Notes: generated by a model not told the origin, from the letters alone. 64,000 bases of DNA from Aquitalea palustris (GCF_003693445.1 NZ_RFAR01000046.1:28800-92799), one strand, 5' to 3'. Shown: positions 43,728-53,054, numbered from the stretch's first letter. Program-made: numbers and translations.

Positions 43728-43925
43728 GCAGTGGCGACAAAGCCTTTATATTTCATGGCTTTGTCCCCATTTTCCACAGCTACCCCACAGTCCTGTCCCG
43801 CAGGCAGGTGGAAAAGCGGCAGTGTCTGCCTAAAAAACAGGCAGTGCGAAAAATGGCTTTTCGCTCAAACAGTTGCAGGCCTTGTCCACAGCCGGTGCAC
43901 AAGCCTGTCCAGAATGGATGTGTAA
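43715..43925. repeat. Repeat array, copies 6-7
   Basis: Units start at 43,715 (GCCTAAAAAATAAGCAG, overlapping the ATPase stop) and 43,828 (GCCTAAAAAACAGGCA). Copy 6 has TTTTCCACA (43,770-43,778), which fits the DnaA-box consensus TTWTNCACA; copy 7 has TTGTCCACA (43,882-43,890). The end of copy 7 runs into the ribosome-binding region of the next gene. Confidence 0.78.
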
Positions 43926-43927
43926 AA

Positions 43928-44143
43928 ATGAATGAAATCTACAAACTGAGCACCGAATACATCGCCCTGTGCGATCTGCTGAAAAGCTGCAGCGTGTGTT
44001 CCTCTGGTGGTGAAGCCAAGCATTACATTGCCGAGGGCAATGTGGCGGTGAATGGCGTGCAGGAATTGCGCAAGACCTGCAAGATCCGCGCCGGTCAGGT
44101 GGTGAGCGGGCAGGGCTTTACCATCAAGGTGGTGGCCGCCTGA
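43928..44143 (+). CDS. YbcJ-like S4 RNA-binding protein
   Basis: 71 aa single S4 domain (EYIALCDLLKSCSVCSSGG, VNGVQELRKTCKIRAGQVV). The family binds structured RNA, role unclear. ATG 43,928 lies just behind repeat copy 7 and the gene overlaps the next by one base (TGATG), so it is translationally coupled. Confidence 0.85.
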   Translation: MNEIYKLSTEYIALCDLLKSCSVCSSGGEAKHYIAEGNVAVNGVQELRKTCKIRAGQVVSGQGFTIKVVAA

Positions 44144-44334
44144 TGAGCGAGCCGTCCCCGCCGGCGGCGGATGCTGCCGATCCCATGCCGGAACCGCCGT
44201 TTGAGGTGAGCGACGACATGTGCTGCGGCAGCGGCTGCGATCCCTGCATTCTCGACACCTATCAAGCCGAACTGCGCGACTACCGCAGCCGGCTGGCCGC
44301 CTGGCAGGCGCGGCACAACAAGGACGGACAATAA
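44143..44334 (+). CDS. Oxidoreductase-like small Cys-rich protein
   Basis: 63 aa with the PF09791 (Oxidored-like) pattern MCCGSGCDPCILDTY near the middle and a charged helix at the end. Four cysteines could bind metal. Found in proteobacteria and, fused, in eukaryotes; function unknown. Coupled to the S4 protein upstream and 3 bases before the PHP gene. Confidence 0.8.
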   Translation: MSEPSPPAADAADPMPEPPFEVSDDMCCGSGCDPCILDTYQAELRDYRSRLAAWQARHNKDGQ

Positions 44335-44337
44335 GCC

Positions 44338-45204
44338 ATGGCCAGTATCGATCTGCATTTTCATTCGCACGCCTCCGATGGCGCGCTGCCACCGGCCGAG
44401 GTGATTGCCCGTGCCGCCGAGCGAGAAGCCACGCTGGTGGCGCTGACCGACCACGACTGCACGCGCGGCCTGGCCGAAGCCCGTGCCGCCGCCGCGATCC
44501 ATGGCGTGGATTTTCTCGACGGCGTCGAGGTATCGGTTACCTGGAATGGCAAGCACACCGTGCATATTGTCGGCCTGGGCATCGACCCCGAGCATGCCGG
44601 CCTGCTGGCTGGCCTGCAGTCCATCCGCGATGGCCGGGTGGAGCGTGCGCGTGAAATGTCCGACTCGCTGGCCCGCATCGGTATCCACGGGGCATTCGAA
44701 GGGGCGATGGCGGTATGCGAAAACCCGGAAATGATAGGCCGTACCCACTTTGCCCGTTTCCTGGTCAATAGCGGCGAGGTGAAAGATGTCCGCACCGTTT
44801 TCCGCAAATACCTGACCCCGGGCAAACCCGGCTATGTGCCGCATGAATGGACCAATCTGGCCGATGCAGTGGGCTGGATCGTCGCCTCCGGCGGCATGGC
44901 GGTGATCGCCCATCCCGGCCGCTACGATATGGGGCGCACGCTCACCGAGCGGCTGATCCTGGATTTCAAGGACGCTGGCGGCCGTGGTATCGAAGTGGCC
45001 AGCGGCAGCCACAGCCTGGACGACATGCACAAGTACGCGCTGATTGCCCAGCGCTATGGCCTGCTGTCCAGCGCCGGCAGCGATTTTCATGCACCGGGCG
45101 AAGGCGGCCGCGACGTCGGCCGCACCGATGACCTGCCGCCCATCTGTCAGCCGGTGTGGCAGGCATTGCAAGAGCGCATCATTCGCGCCCCGCACGCGGC
45201 ATAA
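44338..45204 (+). CDS. rnm: PHP-domain 5'-3' exonuclease, RNase AM type
   Basis: 288 aa. PHP motif I DLHFHSHASDG (5-15), motif II LTDHDC (about 36-41), motif III region DGVEVSVTW, and later HPGRYD and DFHAPGE. YciV/TrpH-type PHP enzymes (RNase AM) trim 5' ends of 23S/16S rRNA and hydrolyse 3',5'-bisphosphonucleotides. Its usual neighbour, the Sua5/YciO gene, follows 20 bases later. Confidence 0.88.
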   Translation: MASIDLHFHSHASDGALPPAEVIARAAEREATLVALTDHDCTRGLAEARAAAAIHGVDFLDGVEVSVTWNGKHTVHIVGLGIDPEHAGLLAGLQSIRDGRVERAREMSDSLARIGIHGAFEGAMAVCENPEMIGRTHFARFLVNSGEVKDVRTVFRKYLTPGKPGYVPHEWTNLADAVGWIVASGGMAVIAHPGRYDMGRTLTERLILDFKDAGGRGIEVASGSHSLDDMHKYALIAQRYGLLSSAGSDFHAPGEGGRDVGRTDDLPPICQPVWQALQERIIRAPHAA

Positions 45205-45224
45205 ACCAACACAAAAGCACACAC

Positions 45225-45845
45225 ATGGCACAGTTCTTCATGATTCACCCGGACAATCCGCAAGCGCGGCTGATCCGGGAAGCTGCCACCATCCTGCGGG
45301 GTGGCGGCGTGGTGGTGTATCCCACCGATTCCTGCTACGCGCTGGGCTGCATGCTGGGCGACAAGCAGGCGATGGAGCGCATTCTGGCCATCCGCCAGAT
45401 CGAGCTCAAACACCACCTGACCCTGGTCTGTCACAACCTGTCCGAGCTGGCCAACTACGCCCGCGTCGACAACAGCCAGTTCCGTCAGCTCAAGGCGGCC
45501 ACGCCGGGCAGCTACACCTTCATCCTGCAGGCCACCAAGGAAGTGCCGCGCCGCACCTTGCATCCCAAGCGCGCCACCATCGGCCTGCGCGTGCCGGACC
45601 ACAAGGTGGCGCTGGCACTGCTGGAAGAGCTGGGCGAGCCCATCCTGTCCTGTACCCTGCTGCTGCCGGGTGATGAGGAGCCGTTGACCGACCCGTATGA
45701 AATCCGCGAACGGCTGGAGCACAGCGTGGATGCGGTGATTGACGGCGGCTGGTGTGGCACTGATCCGACGACTGTGATCGACATGACCGACGGCGTGGAA
45801 CTGCTGCGCCGTGGCAAGGGCGACCCGGCCGTTTTCGGTTTATAG
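45225..45845 (+). CDS. YciO/Sua5/YrdC-family protein
   Basis: 206 aa. YrdC-like fold with the family N-terminal GGGVVVYPTDSCYALGC (about 26-42) and KHHLTLVC. Closer to YciO than to TsaC/Sua5; YciO has weak threonylcarbamoyl-AMP activity and unclear role. Lies in the conserved order rnm-yciO-S2P-trpS of betaproteobacteria. Confidence 0.88.
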   Translation: MAQFFMIHPDNPQARLIREAATILRGGGVVVYPTDSCYALGCMLGDKQAMERILAIRQIELKHHLTLVCHNLSELANYARVDNSQFRQLKAATPGSYTFILQATKEVPRRTLHPKRATIGLRVPDHKVALALLEELGEPILSCTLLLPGDEEPLTDPYEIRERLEHSVDAVIDGGWCGTDPTTVIDMTDGVELLRRGKGDPAVFGL

Positions 45846-45918
45846 CCAGCCCGGCTGGAACCCTGGCCGGCTGTCCCCATCTAGTAGTGGTTCATCTTAC
45901 CCAAACAGAAAAGAAGCT

Positions 45919-46560
45919 ATGGGCGATACCTCTCAACTGATCCAGCAGATCAGCATCTATGCCTTGCCGGTGCTGCTGGCCATTACCCTGCACGAAGCCG
46001 CGCATGCCTATGCCGCCAAGCGTTTTGGCGATGCCACCGCCTATATGCTGGGGCGCATGACGCTTAACCCGCTCAAGCACATCGACCCGGTGGGCACCGT
46101 GCTGCTGCCGCTGCTGTCGCTGATGATGGGCGGCGTGCTGTTTGGCTGGGCCAAGCCGGTACCGGTGAATTTTGGCGCGCTGCGCAATCCGCGCGTCGGC
46201 ATGCGCTGGGTGGCGGCTGCCGGCCCGCTGGCCAACTTCATCATGGCGGTGCTGTGGGTCTTGCTGCTCAAGCTGGCCATCGTCATGAACAACAGCTATT
46301 CCGAGCCGCTGGCGCTGATGAGCAAGGCCGGCATCAATATCAACGTCATGCTGATGGTGCTCAACCTGCTGCCACTGTTGCCGCTGGATGGCGGGCGCAT
46401 CGTGGAAAGCCTGCTGCCGCCGGGTCTGGCCTACAAGTATTCGCGGCTGGAACCCTATGGCATGTGGATACTGATCGCACTGATCTTTACCGGCGTGCTC
46501 ATGCCGCTGCTCAATCCGCTGCGCCAGCTGGTGTATCATCTGCTCAGTCTCTTTTTCTAA
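45919..46560 (+). CDS. Site-2 protease-family membrane metalloprotease (M50)
   Basis: 213 aa from the ATG at 45,919. Zinc motif HEAAH at about residues 25-29, and the third ligand in PLDGGRIVESLLP at about 156-168, separated by membrane helices. A small Spo4FB-like S2P without PDZ domain. Substrate unknown; 14 bases before trpS. Confidence 0.88.
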   Translation: MGDTSQLIQQISIYALPVLLAITLHEAAHAYAAKRFGDATAYMLGRMTLNPLKHIDPVGTVLLPLLSLMMGGVLFGWAKPVPVNFGALRNPRVGMRWVAAAGPLANFIMAVLWVLLLKLAIVMNNSYSEPLALMSKAGININVMLMVLNLLPLLPLDGGRIVESLLPPGLAYKYSRLEPYGMWILIALIFTGVLMPLLNPLRQLVYHLLSLFF

Positions 46561-46574
46561 CTGGAATCCGCTCC

Positions 46575-47771
46575 ATGTTTGCCAACCGCATCCTTTCCGG
46601 CATGCGCCCCACGGGCAGCCTGCACCTTGGCCACTACCACGGCGTCATCAAGAACTGGGTAGAGCTGCAGAGCAGCCACGATTGCTATTTCATGGTGGCC
46701 GACTGGCACGCCCTCACCACCAATTACGATAATGTCTCCATCATCGAAAAGAGCATCTGGGACATGGTGATCGACTGGCTGGCGGCCGGCGTCGACCCGG
46801 ACAAGGCCACGGTGTTCCTGCAATCCAAGGTGCCGCAGCATGCCGAGCTGCACCTGGCGCTGTCCATGGTGACACCGCTGTCCTGGCTGGAGCGTGTGCC
46901 CACCTACAAGGACCAGATCGAAAAACTGTCCACCAAGGACCTGGGCACCTACGGTTTCCTCGGCTACCCGCTGCTGCAGGCCGCCGACATCCTGGTGTAC
47001 AAGGCCGGGCTGGTGCCGGTGGGCGAAGACCAGGTGCCGCATATCGAACTGACCCGCGAAGTGGCGCGCCGCTTCAACAACCTGTTTGGCCGCGAAGCCA
47101 ACTTCGACGAGCTGGCCCAGGCCGCCGCCAAGAAAATCGGCAAGCAGGGCAAGCAGTTCATGCAGCAGCGTACCGCCTATCTGCAAGACGGCAATGCCGA
47201 AGCCCTGCAAGCTGCGCGCGAGATTCTGGCCGCCAGCCAGAACCTGGGCGTGGCCGACCGCGAACGCCTGGCCGGCTGGCTGGAAAACAAGGGCAAGACC
47301 ATTCTGCCGGAACCGGAAGCCAAGCTGACCGCTGCTTCGCGCATGCCGGGCCTCGACGGGCAGAAAATGTCCAAGTCCTACGGCAACACCATCACCATGC
47401 GCGAAGCGCCGGAGCAGGTGAGCAAGAAGGTCAAGGCCATGCCGACCGATCCGGCCCGCGTACGCCGTACCGATGCCGGCAATCCGGAAAAATGTCCGGT
47501 ATGGCAGCTGCACCAGGTGTACAGCGATCACGACACCCGCGAATGGGTGAAGCAGGGCTGTACCAGCGCCGGCATCGGCTGTCTGGATTGCAAGCAACCG
47601 GTGATCGAAGGCGTGCTGCGTGAACAGCAACCGATGTTCGAGCGGGCCGAGCAATATCTGACCCATCCGGACCGGGTCAAGGAAATCGTGTTCGAAGGCT
47701 GTCGCCGTGCCGAGCAAGTGGCAAAAGAAACCATGACTGACGTGCGTGCCGCCATGGGGCTGGGTTTCTGA
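46575..47771 (+). CDS. trpS: Tryptophanyl-tRNA synthetase
   Basis: 398 aa class I synthetase. HIGH-type motif GSLHLGHYHG (about 13-22) and KMSKSYG at about 261-267. Length includes the insertion between motifs and anticodon domain typical of the longer betaproteobacterial TrpRS. No leader attenuator noticed; probably expressed with the S2P gene upstream. Confidence 0.95.
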   Translation: MFANRILSGMRPTGSLHLGHYHGVIKNWVELQSSHDCYFMVADWHALTTNYDNVSIIEKSIWDMVIDWLAAGVDPDKATVFLQSKVPQHAELHLALSMVTPLSWLERVPTYKDQIEKLSTKDLGTYGFLGYPLLQAADILVYKAGLVPVGEDQVPHIELTREVARRFNNLFGREANFDELAQAAAKKIGKQGKQFMQQRTAYLQDGNAEALQAAREILAASQNLGVADRERLAGWLENKGKTILPEPEAKLTAASRMPGLDGQKMSKSYGNTITMREAPEQVSKKVKAMPTDPARVRRTDAGNPEKCPVWQLHQVYSDHDTREWVKQGCTSAGIGCLDCKQPVIEGVLREQQPMFERAEQYLTHPDRVKEIVFEGCRRAEQVAKETMTDVRAAMGLGF

Positions 47772-47796
47772 TTCACCACACAGTTAGCAGTCAGTC

Positions 47797-47829
47797 AAAA
47801 AGCCGGAACCATGTGTTCCGGCTTTTTTA
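47797..47829. terminator. Bidirectional terminator between trpS and ctlX
   Basis: Stem AAGCCGGAAC / GTTCCGGCTT with a CATGT loop, A-run on the left and TTTTTT on the right, serving both convergent genes. Confidence 0.88.
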
Positions 47830-47852
47830 TTGCATTCTTGCGGCGTCCAGTT

Positions 47853-48845
47853 TCAGTGCTCGACACGCGGCAGGAAGATTTCTGCCAGCATGCAGCGGCA
47901 ACTGCCGCCACCGACTGCTTCAATGGTGGGGATGGGGTTGACCACCGGCTGGCCATGACGCTCCAGCACCTTTTGCTGTTGCGGGGAGAAGCCATTCCAG
48001 GCGCGCTGTGACATGGCCAACAGCGGCGTGCCGTCCTGTGCTGCCAGCTGCAGGATATTGCCGCAGAAGTGCTGCTCCACTTGCTCGTGGCTGATGCGGA
48101 TCACCTCATGCGTGGATTCCAGCGCCTCCAGTACCCGGCGTCGTTCTTCCGGCTGGTACAGGCTGTCGGCGCAGATCACCGCAATATCCTGCCCCACCGA
48201 CATCATCACATTGCTGTGATAGATGGGGACGCCGTGGCTGTCAGCGGTGTCGAACAACTGGACATCTTCCAGCCCGCGCAGCCTGGCGTAGCGATACAGC
48301 GCCAGCGGATGGCAGCGCTGCGAGCGCGCGGCATACACGCGGTGGCGGGCGTGGTCGAAAATCATCACCCCGGTGCCTTCCAGGATCAGTTCTTCTTCCC
48401 ACGGGTGGCCCACCCAGCTGATCTGGTTGATCTGGTAGCCATGGCCCAGCAGCAGCCGTGCCAGTTCTTCCACCCGCCGCTCCTGGCGCCGGTTGGGGGT
48501 ATGCATGGGGTAGACATGCAGGCTGCCATCAGCGCTGGTGCTGAACCAGTTATTGGGAAATACCGCATCCGGAGTGGCAATGCCGTCGGGGCTTTTTTCC
48601 AGCACCATCACCTGCAGGCCGTGTTGCTGCAGGCGCTGTACCATGGCATCGAATTCCGCCATGGCCTGTGCGGTGACGGATGCCGGCGGCAGGTTCAGCC
48701 GATGCTGGAACACATTGTCGGCACCGGTTTGTTCGTTGAAGGCAAGGTCGACCGGACGCACCATGACCACGGCACGCGCCAGTTGTGCTTGTGGCGGGCG
48801 GGTCAGCGACAGCGGCGCGATCCAGGGTAGATTCTGATTTCCCAT
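47853..48845 (-). CDS. ctlX: Citrulline utilization hydrolase-like amidinotransferase-fold protein
   Basis: 330 aa from the ATG at 48,845. Pentein-fold arginine-deiminase/dimethylargininase superfamily: substrate Asp/Asn region DAVFPNNWFS (about 105), His in IYHSNVMMSVG (about 213), catalytic Cys in GGGSCRCMLAEIF (about 317-329). CtlX converts citrulline to ornithine in Francisella-like systems; related proteins may act on other ureido compounds. Divergent from a LysR gene that could regulate it. An ATG at 48,935 overlaps the LysR promoter side and is less likely. Confidence 0.85.
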   Translation of the reverse strand: MGNQNLPWIAPLSLTRPPQAQLARAVVMVRPVDLAFNEQTGADNVFQHRLNLPPASVTAQAMAEFDAMVQRLQQHGLQVMVLEKSPDGIATPDAVFPNNWFSTSADGSLHVYPMHTPNRRQERRVEELARLLLGHGYQINQISWVGHPWEEELILEGTGVMIFDHARHRVYAARSQRCHPLALYRYARLRGLEDVQLFDTADSHGVPIYHSNVMMSVGQDIAVICADSLYQPEERRRVLEALESTHEVIRISHEQVEQHFCGNILQLAAQDGTPLLAMSQRAWNGFSPQQQKVLERHGQPVVNPIPTIEAVGGGSCRCMLAEIFLPRVEH

Positions 48846-48946
48846 GTAATGGTTTCGGAGGCAAAGTGTGGATGGTGCTGGTATAGTAGCCAGACCCACA
48901 TCAAACAAAAAGTTGGATTTGTTTGACATCTCCATAATGATTTGGA

Positions 48947-49843
48947 ATGGATTTTCATCTAGCCGCCCTCAAGGCCTTTGTCAGTGCCGCGCGCGAGTCT
49001 TCATTTTCGCGCGCCGCCGATTGCCTGCACCTCACCCAGCCCGGCCTGTCCAAGCGCATTCGCAGCCTGGAGGATGCCCTGCGGGTGGAGCTGTTCGACC
49101 GCATCGGTCGGCGCACGGTGCTGACCGAGGCCGGCCGCGCCTTTCTGCCTTATGCGCTGCGCATCCTGGCCGAAGCCGAGCAGGCCGGCCAGCTGCTGCG
49201 CAGCCTGCAACCGGCGCAGATCGGCAAGCTGCATCTGGCTACTACCCAGCATATCGGCCTGTACTATCTCAAGCCCTTGTTGGCGGAGTTTGTGCGCCAA
49301 TATCCCGGCATCGATTTGACGGTGGATTTCAAGACCTCGGCCGAAACCCACAAATTGCTGTGTCAGGGCGAGCTGGAGCTGGGCTTCATGTCCGAGCCGC
49401 CGCTGCATGAGCAGGCGCTGGAGTATGTCGAGGTGCTGAACGAGCGGCTGTGCTTTGCCGTGGCACAGCAGCATCCGCTGGCCTTGCTCGAGGCGCTGAC
49501 GCTGCAGGATCTGGCGCGCTACCCGGCGCTCTTGCCCGGCAGCAATACCCGTTGTCGCCGGCTGATCGAAAACCTGTTCCAGCAGCATGCCACCCCGCTG
49601 GATGTGCGCGAGCCATCCAATTATCTGGAGGCGCTGCGCATGCTGGTGGAAGCCGGGCTGGGCTGGAGCGCCCTGCCCGAAGTCATGATCAGCAGCGGCC
49701 TGTGCCGGCTACCCTTGCCGCAATACGAGCCGGCCCGCACCATCATGCTGGCCTATCACCGCAAAGTCAGCCTGTCCGGCCCGGCGCGGCTGTTTCTGGA
49801 ATGGCTCAAAGAGCACCCGCCTGGCTTACACTCTGTCGCATGA
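48947..49843 (+). CDS. LysR-family transcriptional regulator
   Basis: 298 aa. N-terminal HTH (SFSRAADCLHLTQPGLSKRIRSLE, residues about 19-42) and LysR substrate-binding domain. Divergent from ctlX, the classical layout for control of that gene. Its stop overlaps the scpA start by 4 bases (ATGA), so scpA translation may be coupled to the regulator. Confidence 0.88.
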   Translation: MDFHLAALKAFVSAARESSFSRAADCLHLTQPGLSKRIRSLEDALRVELFDRIGRRTVLTEAGRAFLPYALRILAEAEQAGQLLRSLQPAQIGKLHLATTQHIGLYYLKPLLAEFVRQYPGIDLTVDFKTSAETHKLLCQGELELGFMSEPPLHEQALEYVEVLNERLCFAVAQQHPLALLEALTLQDLARYPALLPGSNTRCRRLIENLFQQHATPLDVREPSNYLEALRMLVEAGLGWSALPEVMISSGLCRLPLPQYEPARTIMLAYHRKVSLSGPARLFLEWLKEHPPGLHSVA

Positions 49844-50670
49844 GCACCCAGACCACCCCAGCCGACTTCACCCTGACTGCGCCGGAACTGCCGGCCGGCC
49901 TGCCCATTGCCCACGTCTTTGGCCAGCCGGTGCTGGAAGTGCCGCAGGATCTGTTCATTCCACCTGATGCGCTGCAGGTGATTCTGGAAAGCTTCGAAGG
50001 CCCGCTGGATTTGCTGCTCTACCTGATCCGCAAGCAGAACCTGGACGTGCTCAATATCCCGATGGCCGACATCACCCGCCAGTACATGAGCTATGTTGAT
50101 GCCATGCAGGGCGAGCGGCTGGAGCTGGCGGCCGAATACCTGCTGATGGCGGCCTTGCTGATTGAAATCAAGTCGCGGCTGTTGTTGCCGCGCCCGCAGC
50201 TGGATGAAGAGGGTGAGCCGGACGACCCGCGTGCCGAGCTGGTACGCCGTCTGCTGGATTACGAACAGATGAAGCTGGCCGCGCTGGCGCTGGACAAGTT
50301 GCCGCAGGCTGATCGCGACTTTGCCTGGCTGGCGGTGCTGATCGAGCAGGGCGCCGAAGCGCGCCTGCCCGATGTGGCAGCGGTTGATCTGCGCCAGGCC
50401 TGGCTGGCGATTTTGTCGCGGGCCAAGCACAAGCGCAGCCACAAGGTGGAAAAGGACGAGTTGTCGGTACGCGAGCAGATGAGCTGGATCCTGCGCTATC
50501 TCAGTGAGCGCGAATACGTACCGTTCGAGGAACTGTTCGAAGTCGACAAGGGCGTGGCGCACCTGGTGGTCAACTTCATTGCGGTGCTGGAACTGGTGAA
50601 GGAGGGGCTGATCAAGGTCAGCCAGGAAGTGGCCTACCAGCCGATTTACGTGCGTATCGCCATCAGCTGA
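49840..50670 (+). CDS. scpA: Segregation and condensation protein A
   Basis: 276 aa kleisin. The family core starts at about residue 46 (ILESFEGPLDLLLYLIRKQNLDVL). Binds SMC and ScpB to form the chromosome-condensing ring. An N-terminal extension of about 40 residues precedes the core. The ATG at 49,840 overlaps the LysR stop. Confidence 0.93.
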   Translation: MSTQTTPADFTLTAPELPAGLPIAHVFGQPVLEVPQDLFIPPDALQVILESFEGPLDLLLYLIRKQNLDVLNIPMADITRQYMSYVDAMQGERLELAAEYLLMAALLIEIKSRLLLPRPQLDEEGEPDDPRAELVRRLLDYEQMKLAALALDKLPQADRDFAWLAVLIEQGAEARLPDVAAVDLRQAWLAILSRAKHKRSHKVEKDELSVREQMSWILRYLSEREYVPFEELFEVDKGVAHLVVNFIAVLELVKEGLIKVSQEVAYQPIYVRIAIS

Positions 50671-50815
50671 TGGCCGCGACTGTTGCGCGCATGACAGTAG
50701 CGCGTCAATTGACCGTGTCGCTGGGCAGGAAATCAGGTAAAATCCGCGCCTTCCCCGCGCAATGTATATTTTTTCGCCCCCAGTCCTGTGCGCAGGCCGG
50801 GCGAGACCTGGTCCG

Positions 50816-51448
50816 ATGTCCACCATCACCGACTTAAACTATCTCAAGATCGTGCTGGAAACGGCATTGTTGACCGCGACGGAACCCTTGTCGGTATCCC
50901 AGCTCAAAAAGCTGTTTACCGAAGACATCAAGGCCAGCCTGCTGAACGACATTCTGGAAGACATCCAGGCTGACTGGCGTGGCCGTGGTGTGGAACTGGT
51001 GAAACTGGCCAGCGGCTGGCGCTTTCGGGCCCGGGCCGAGTTCACCCCCTACCTGTCACGGCTGAATCCGGAAAAACCGCCGCGTTATTCACGCGCCGTG
51101 ATGGAAACCCTGGCGATTATCGCCTACAAACAACCTGTTACCCGTGGTGATATCGAATCCATTCGTGGCGTTTCGGTGTCCACCAGCGTGATGCAAACCC
51201 TGCTGGAGCGGGGATGGATTGAAGTAATCGGGCACAAGGACGTGCCCGGCCGGCCGGGGCTGTATGCCACCACCCGCAAGTTTCTGGATGATCTTGGCTT
51301 TGTTTCGCTAAGGGACCTGCCACCACTGGCAGACTTGGGAACACTGGTCATACCCGATGCCCAGCCACAAGAGATCGGCAGCGATGACGCCGAAGACACT
51401 CTCCCCCTCGACGATGAGGCGGACAATCTGGAGCCACAGGCAGAATAG
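50816..51448 (+). CDS. scpB: Segregation and condensation protein B
   Basis: 210 aa from the ATG at 50,816. Two winged-helix domains; family motif [23 protein letters not shown] at about 91-113 and [22 protein letters not shown]. Acidic C-terminal tail of about 40 residues. Partner of ScpA in SMC loading; followed by rluB, a widespread order. Confidence 0.93.
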   Translation: MSTITDLNYLKIVLETALLTATEPLSVSQLKKLFTEDIKASLLNDILEDIQADWRGRGVELVKLASGWRFRARAEFTPYLSRLNPEKPPRYSRAVMETLAIIAYKQPVTRGDIESIRGVSVSTSVMQTLLERGWIEVIGHKDVPGRPGLYATTRKFLDDLGFVSLRDLPPLADLGTLVIPDAQPQEIGSDDAEDTLPLDDEADNLEPQAE

Positions 51449-51494
51449 GCTGGACGCCGTTTTGCTGTGCGCTCGTAATGAAAGAGCATGATTT

Positions 51495-53054
51495 ATGTCT
51501 AAAGGACAAAACAACGCCCGCCAGCCGGTGGCGCGTGTAAAGGGCCGCGAATCTTCTCCGCGCCGTCAGCCCGATGCGCCGCGCGGCAACGCCCCGCAGC
51601 AACAGGGTCGTGGCAAGCCGGGAGGCTTTGGCAAGGCGCGCAATCCGCAGGACGCGCAAGGCCAGGGCCAGGGTGGCAAGCCGCAGGGCCGTCGCCCGGC
51701 TGCACCGCGTGATGCCTATGGCAACCTGATGCAATCGCAACCCCATGCCGCACCGCATGAAAGTGCACCGCTGTTCAAGATGAGCCGTTCCGAACTGGCC
51801 CAGTTGGAACTGCAACGCCAGGCCCGTGGCCAGGTGGTGCGTGGTGAAAACGGCGAGCCCAATGGCAATGTAGCCGAGCCGAAGAAGCCGGCTGCCGGCC
51901 GTCGCAAGGAAACGGTCAACCGCCGTGGCGAAGTGCAGAGCAACCCCACCGGTAGCGGCAAGCGCAGCCAGTCGGAAAACAACCGCCAGCAGCAAGCTGC
52001 CCGTCGCCAGGAAAAGGCCGAGCGTCTGCAAGGCCAGGGTGGTGAGGCATTGCAGCACGAGCGCCGCTTTGGCAACAAGAATGCCGCCATGCCGGTAGCC
52101 GATGGTGAACAAAGCCCGCGCGAACAGCGTCGTGCACCGGCCGCGGGCAAACCGCGCGCAGAAGGCAAGTCGCTGGTAATCAAGGCAAAAAAGTTGCGTC
52201 TGCGCAGCCCGAGTCAGGACGTGAAAGAAAAGTCCAAGCGGCTGCGCGAGGTGCGCCTCGACAAAGAACAGATTGAGCCGGTTCGCCTGCAAAAGGCGCT
52301 GTCGGCTTCTGGCGTCGGTTCCCGTCGCGAGATGGAAGAATGGATCGAAGCCGGCCTGGTGCTGGTAAACGGCAAGAAAGCCAGCCTGGGCGACCGCGTG
52401 GGTCCGGAAGACCGCGTCACCGCCAAAGGCGACGTGATCAAGCTCAAGTGGGCCGACCGCCTGCCGCGCATCATCATGTACCACAAGCAGGAAGGCGAAA
52501 TCGTTTCCCGCGACGACCCGGAAGGCCGTGTCAGCGTGTTCGAGCGTCTGCCGCAAGCCAAGAGCAGCCGCTGGGTGGCCGTGGGCCGCCTGGACGTGAA
52601 TACCTCTGGCCTGCTGCTGATCACCACCAGTGGAGAACTGGCCAACCGCATGATGCACCCCAGCTTCGAAGTGGAGCGTGAATACGCGGTGCGCGTGCTG
52701 GGCGAGCTGACCCCGGAAGTCGCCAAGGAAATGACCGCCGGCGTGGAACTGGAAGACGGCCCGGCCGCTTTCCAGCGCGTATTCCAGCGCGGTGGCGCGG
52801 AAGAGGGCGCCAACCAGTGGTACAACGTGGTGATCAAGGAAGGCCGTAACCGCGAAGTGCGTCGCATGTTCGAACACTTCGGCCTCACCGTCAGCCGCCT
52901 GATTCGCGTGCGTTTCGGTAATCTGGGCCTGCCGCCGCGCCTGAAGCGTGGCCAGTTCTACGAACTGAACGAAGCCGAAGTGGCGGCGGTGATGAAGTGG
53001 TCTGACCTGACCATGACCGGCCGCAAGAAAACCCGCGGAAGCAAGGCAGAGTGA
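51495..53054 (+). CDS. rluB: 23S rRNA pseudouridine(2605) synthase RluB with long basic N-terminal tail
   Basis: 519 aa. The first about 255 residues are a low-complexity Arg/Lys/Gln/Gly/Pro-rich tail. The catalytic part then has an S4 domain (RLQKALSASGVGSRREMEEWI, about 266-286) and the RsuA/RluB active-site motif GRLDVNTSGLLL with catalytic Asp near residue 365. Makes pseudouridine in helix 90-92 of 23S rRNA. Tails of this kind are seen in betaproteobacterial RluB and may help bind RNA. Confidence 0.92.
   Translation: MSKGQNNARQPVARVKGRESSPRRQPDAPRGNAPQQQGRGKPGGFGKARNPQDAQGQGQGGKPQGRRPAAPRDAYGNLMQSQPHAAPHESAPLFKMSRSELAQLELQRQARGQVVRGENGEPNGNVAEPKKPAAGRRKETVNRRGEVQSNPTGSGKRSQSENNRQQQAARRQEKAERLQGQGGEALQHERRFGNKNAAMPVADGEQSPREQRRAPAAGKPRAEGKSLVIKAKKLRLRSPSQDVKEKSKRLREVRLDKEQIEPVRLQKALSASGVGSRREMEEWIEAGLVLVNGKKASLGDRVGPEDRVTAKGDVIKLKWADRLPRIIMYHKQEGEIVSRDDPEGRVSVFERLPQAKSSRWVAVGRLDVNTSGLLLITTSGELANRMMHPSFEVEREYAVRVLGELTPEVAKEMTAGVELEDGPAAFQRVFQRGGAEEGANQWYNVVIKEGRNREVRRMFEHFGLTVSRLIRVRFGNLGLPPRLKRGQFYELNEAEVAAVMKWSDLTMTGRKKTRGSKAE

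Noticed and set aside
42428..43925. CRISPR array
   Set aside because: Unit spacing is irregular (111-162 bp), the conserved blocks are several and separated, spacers of normal size are absent and no cas gene is near.
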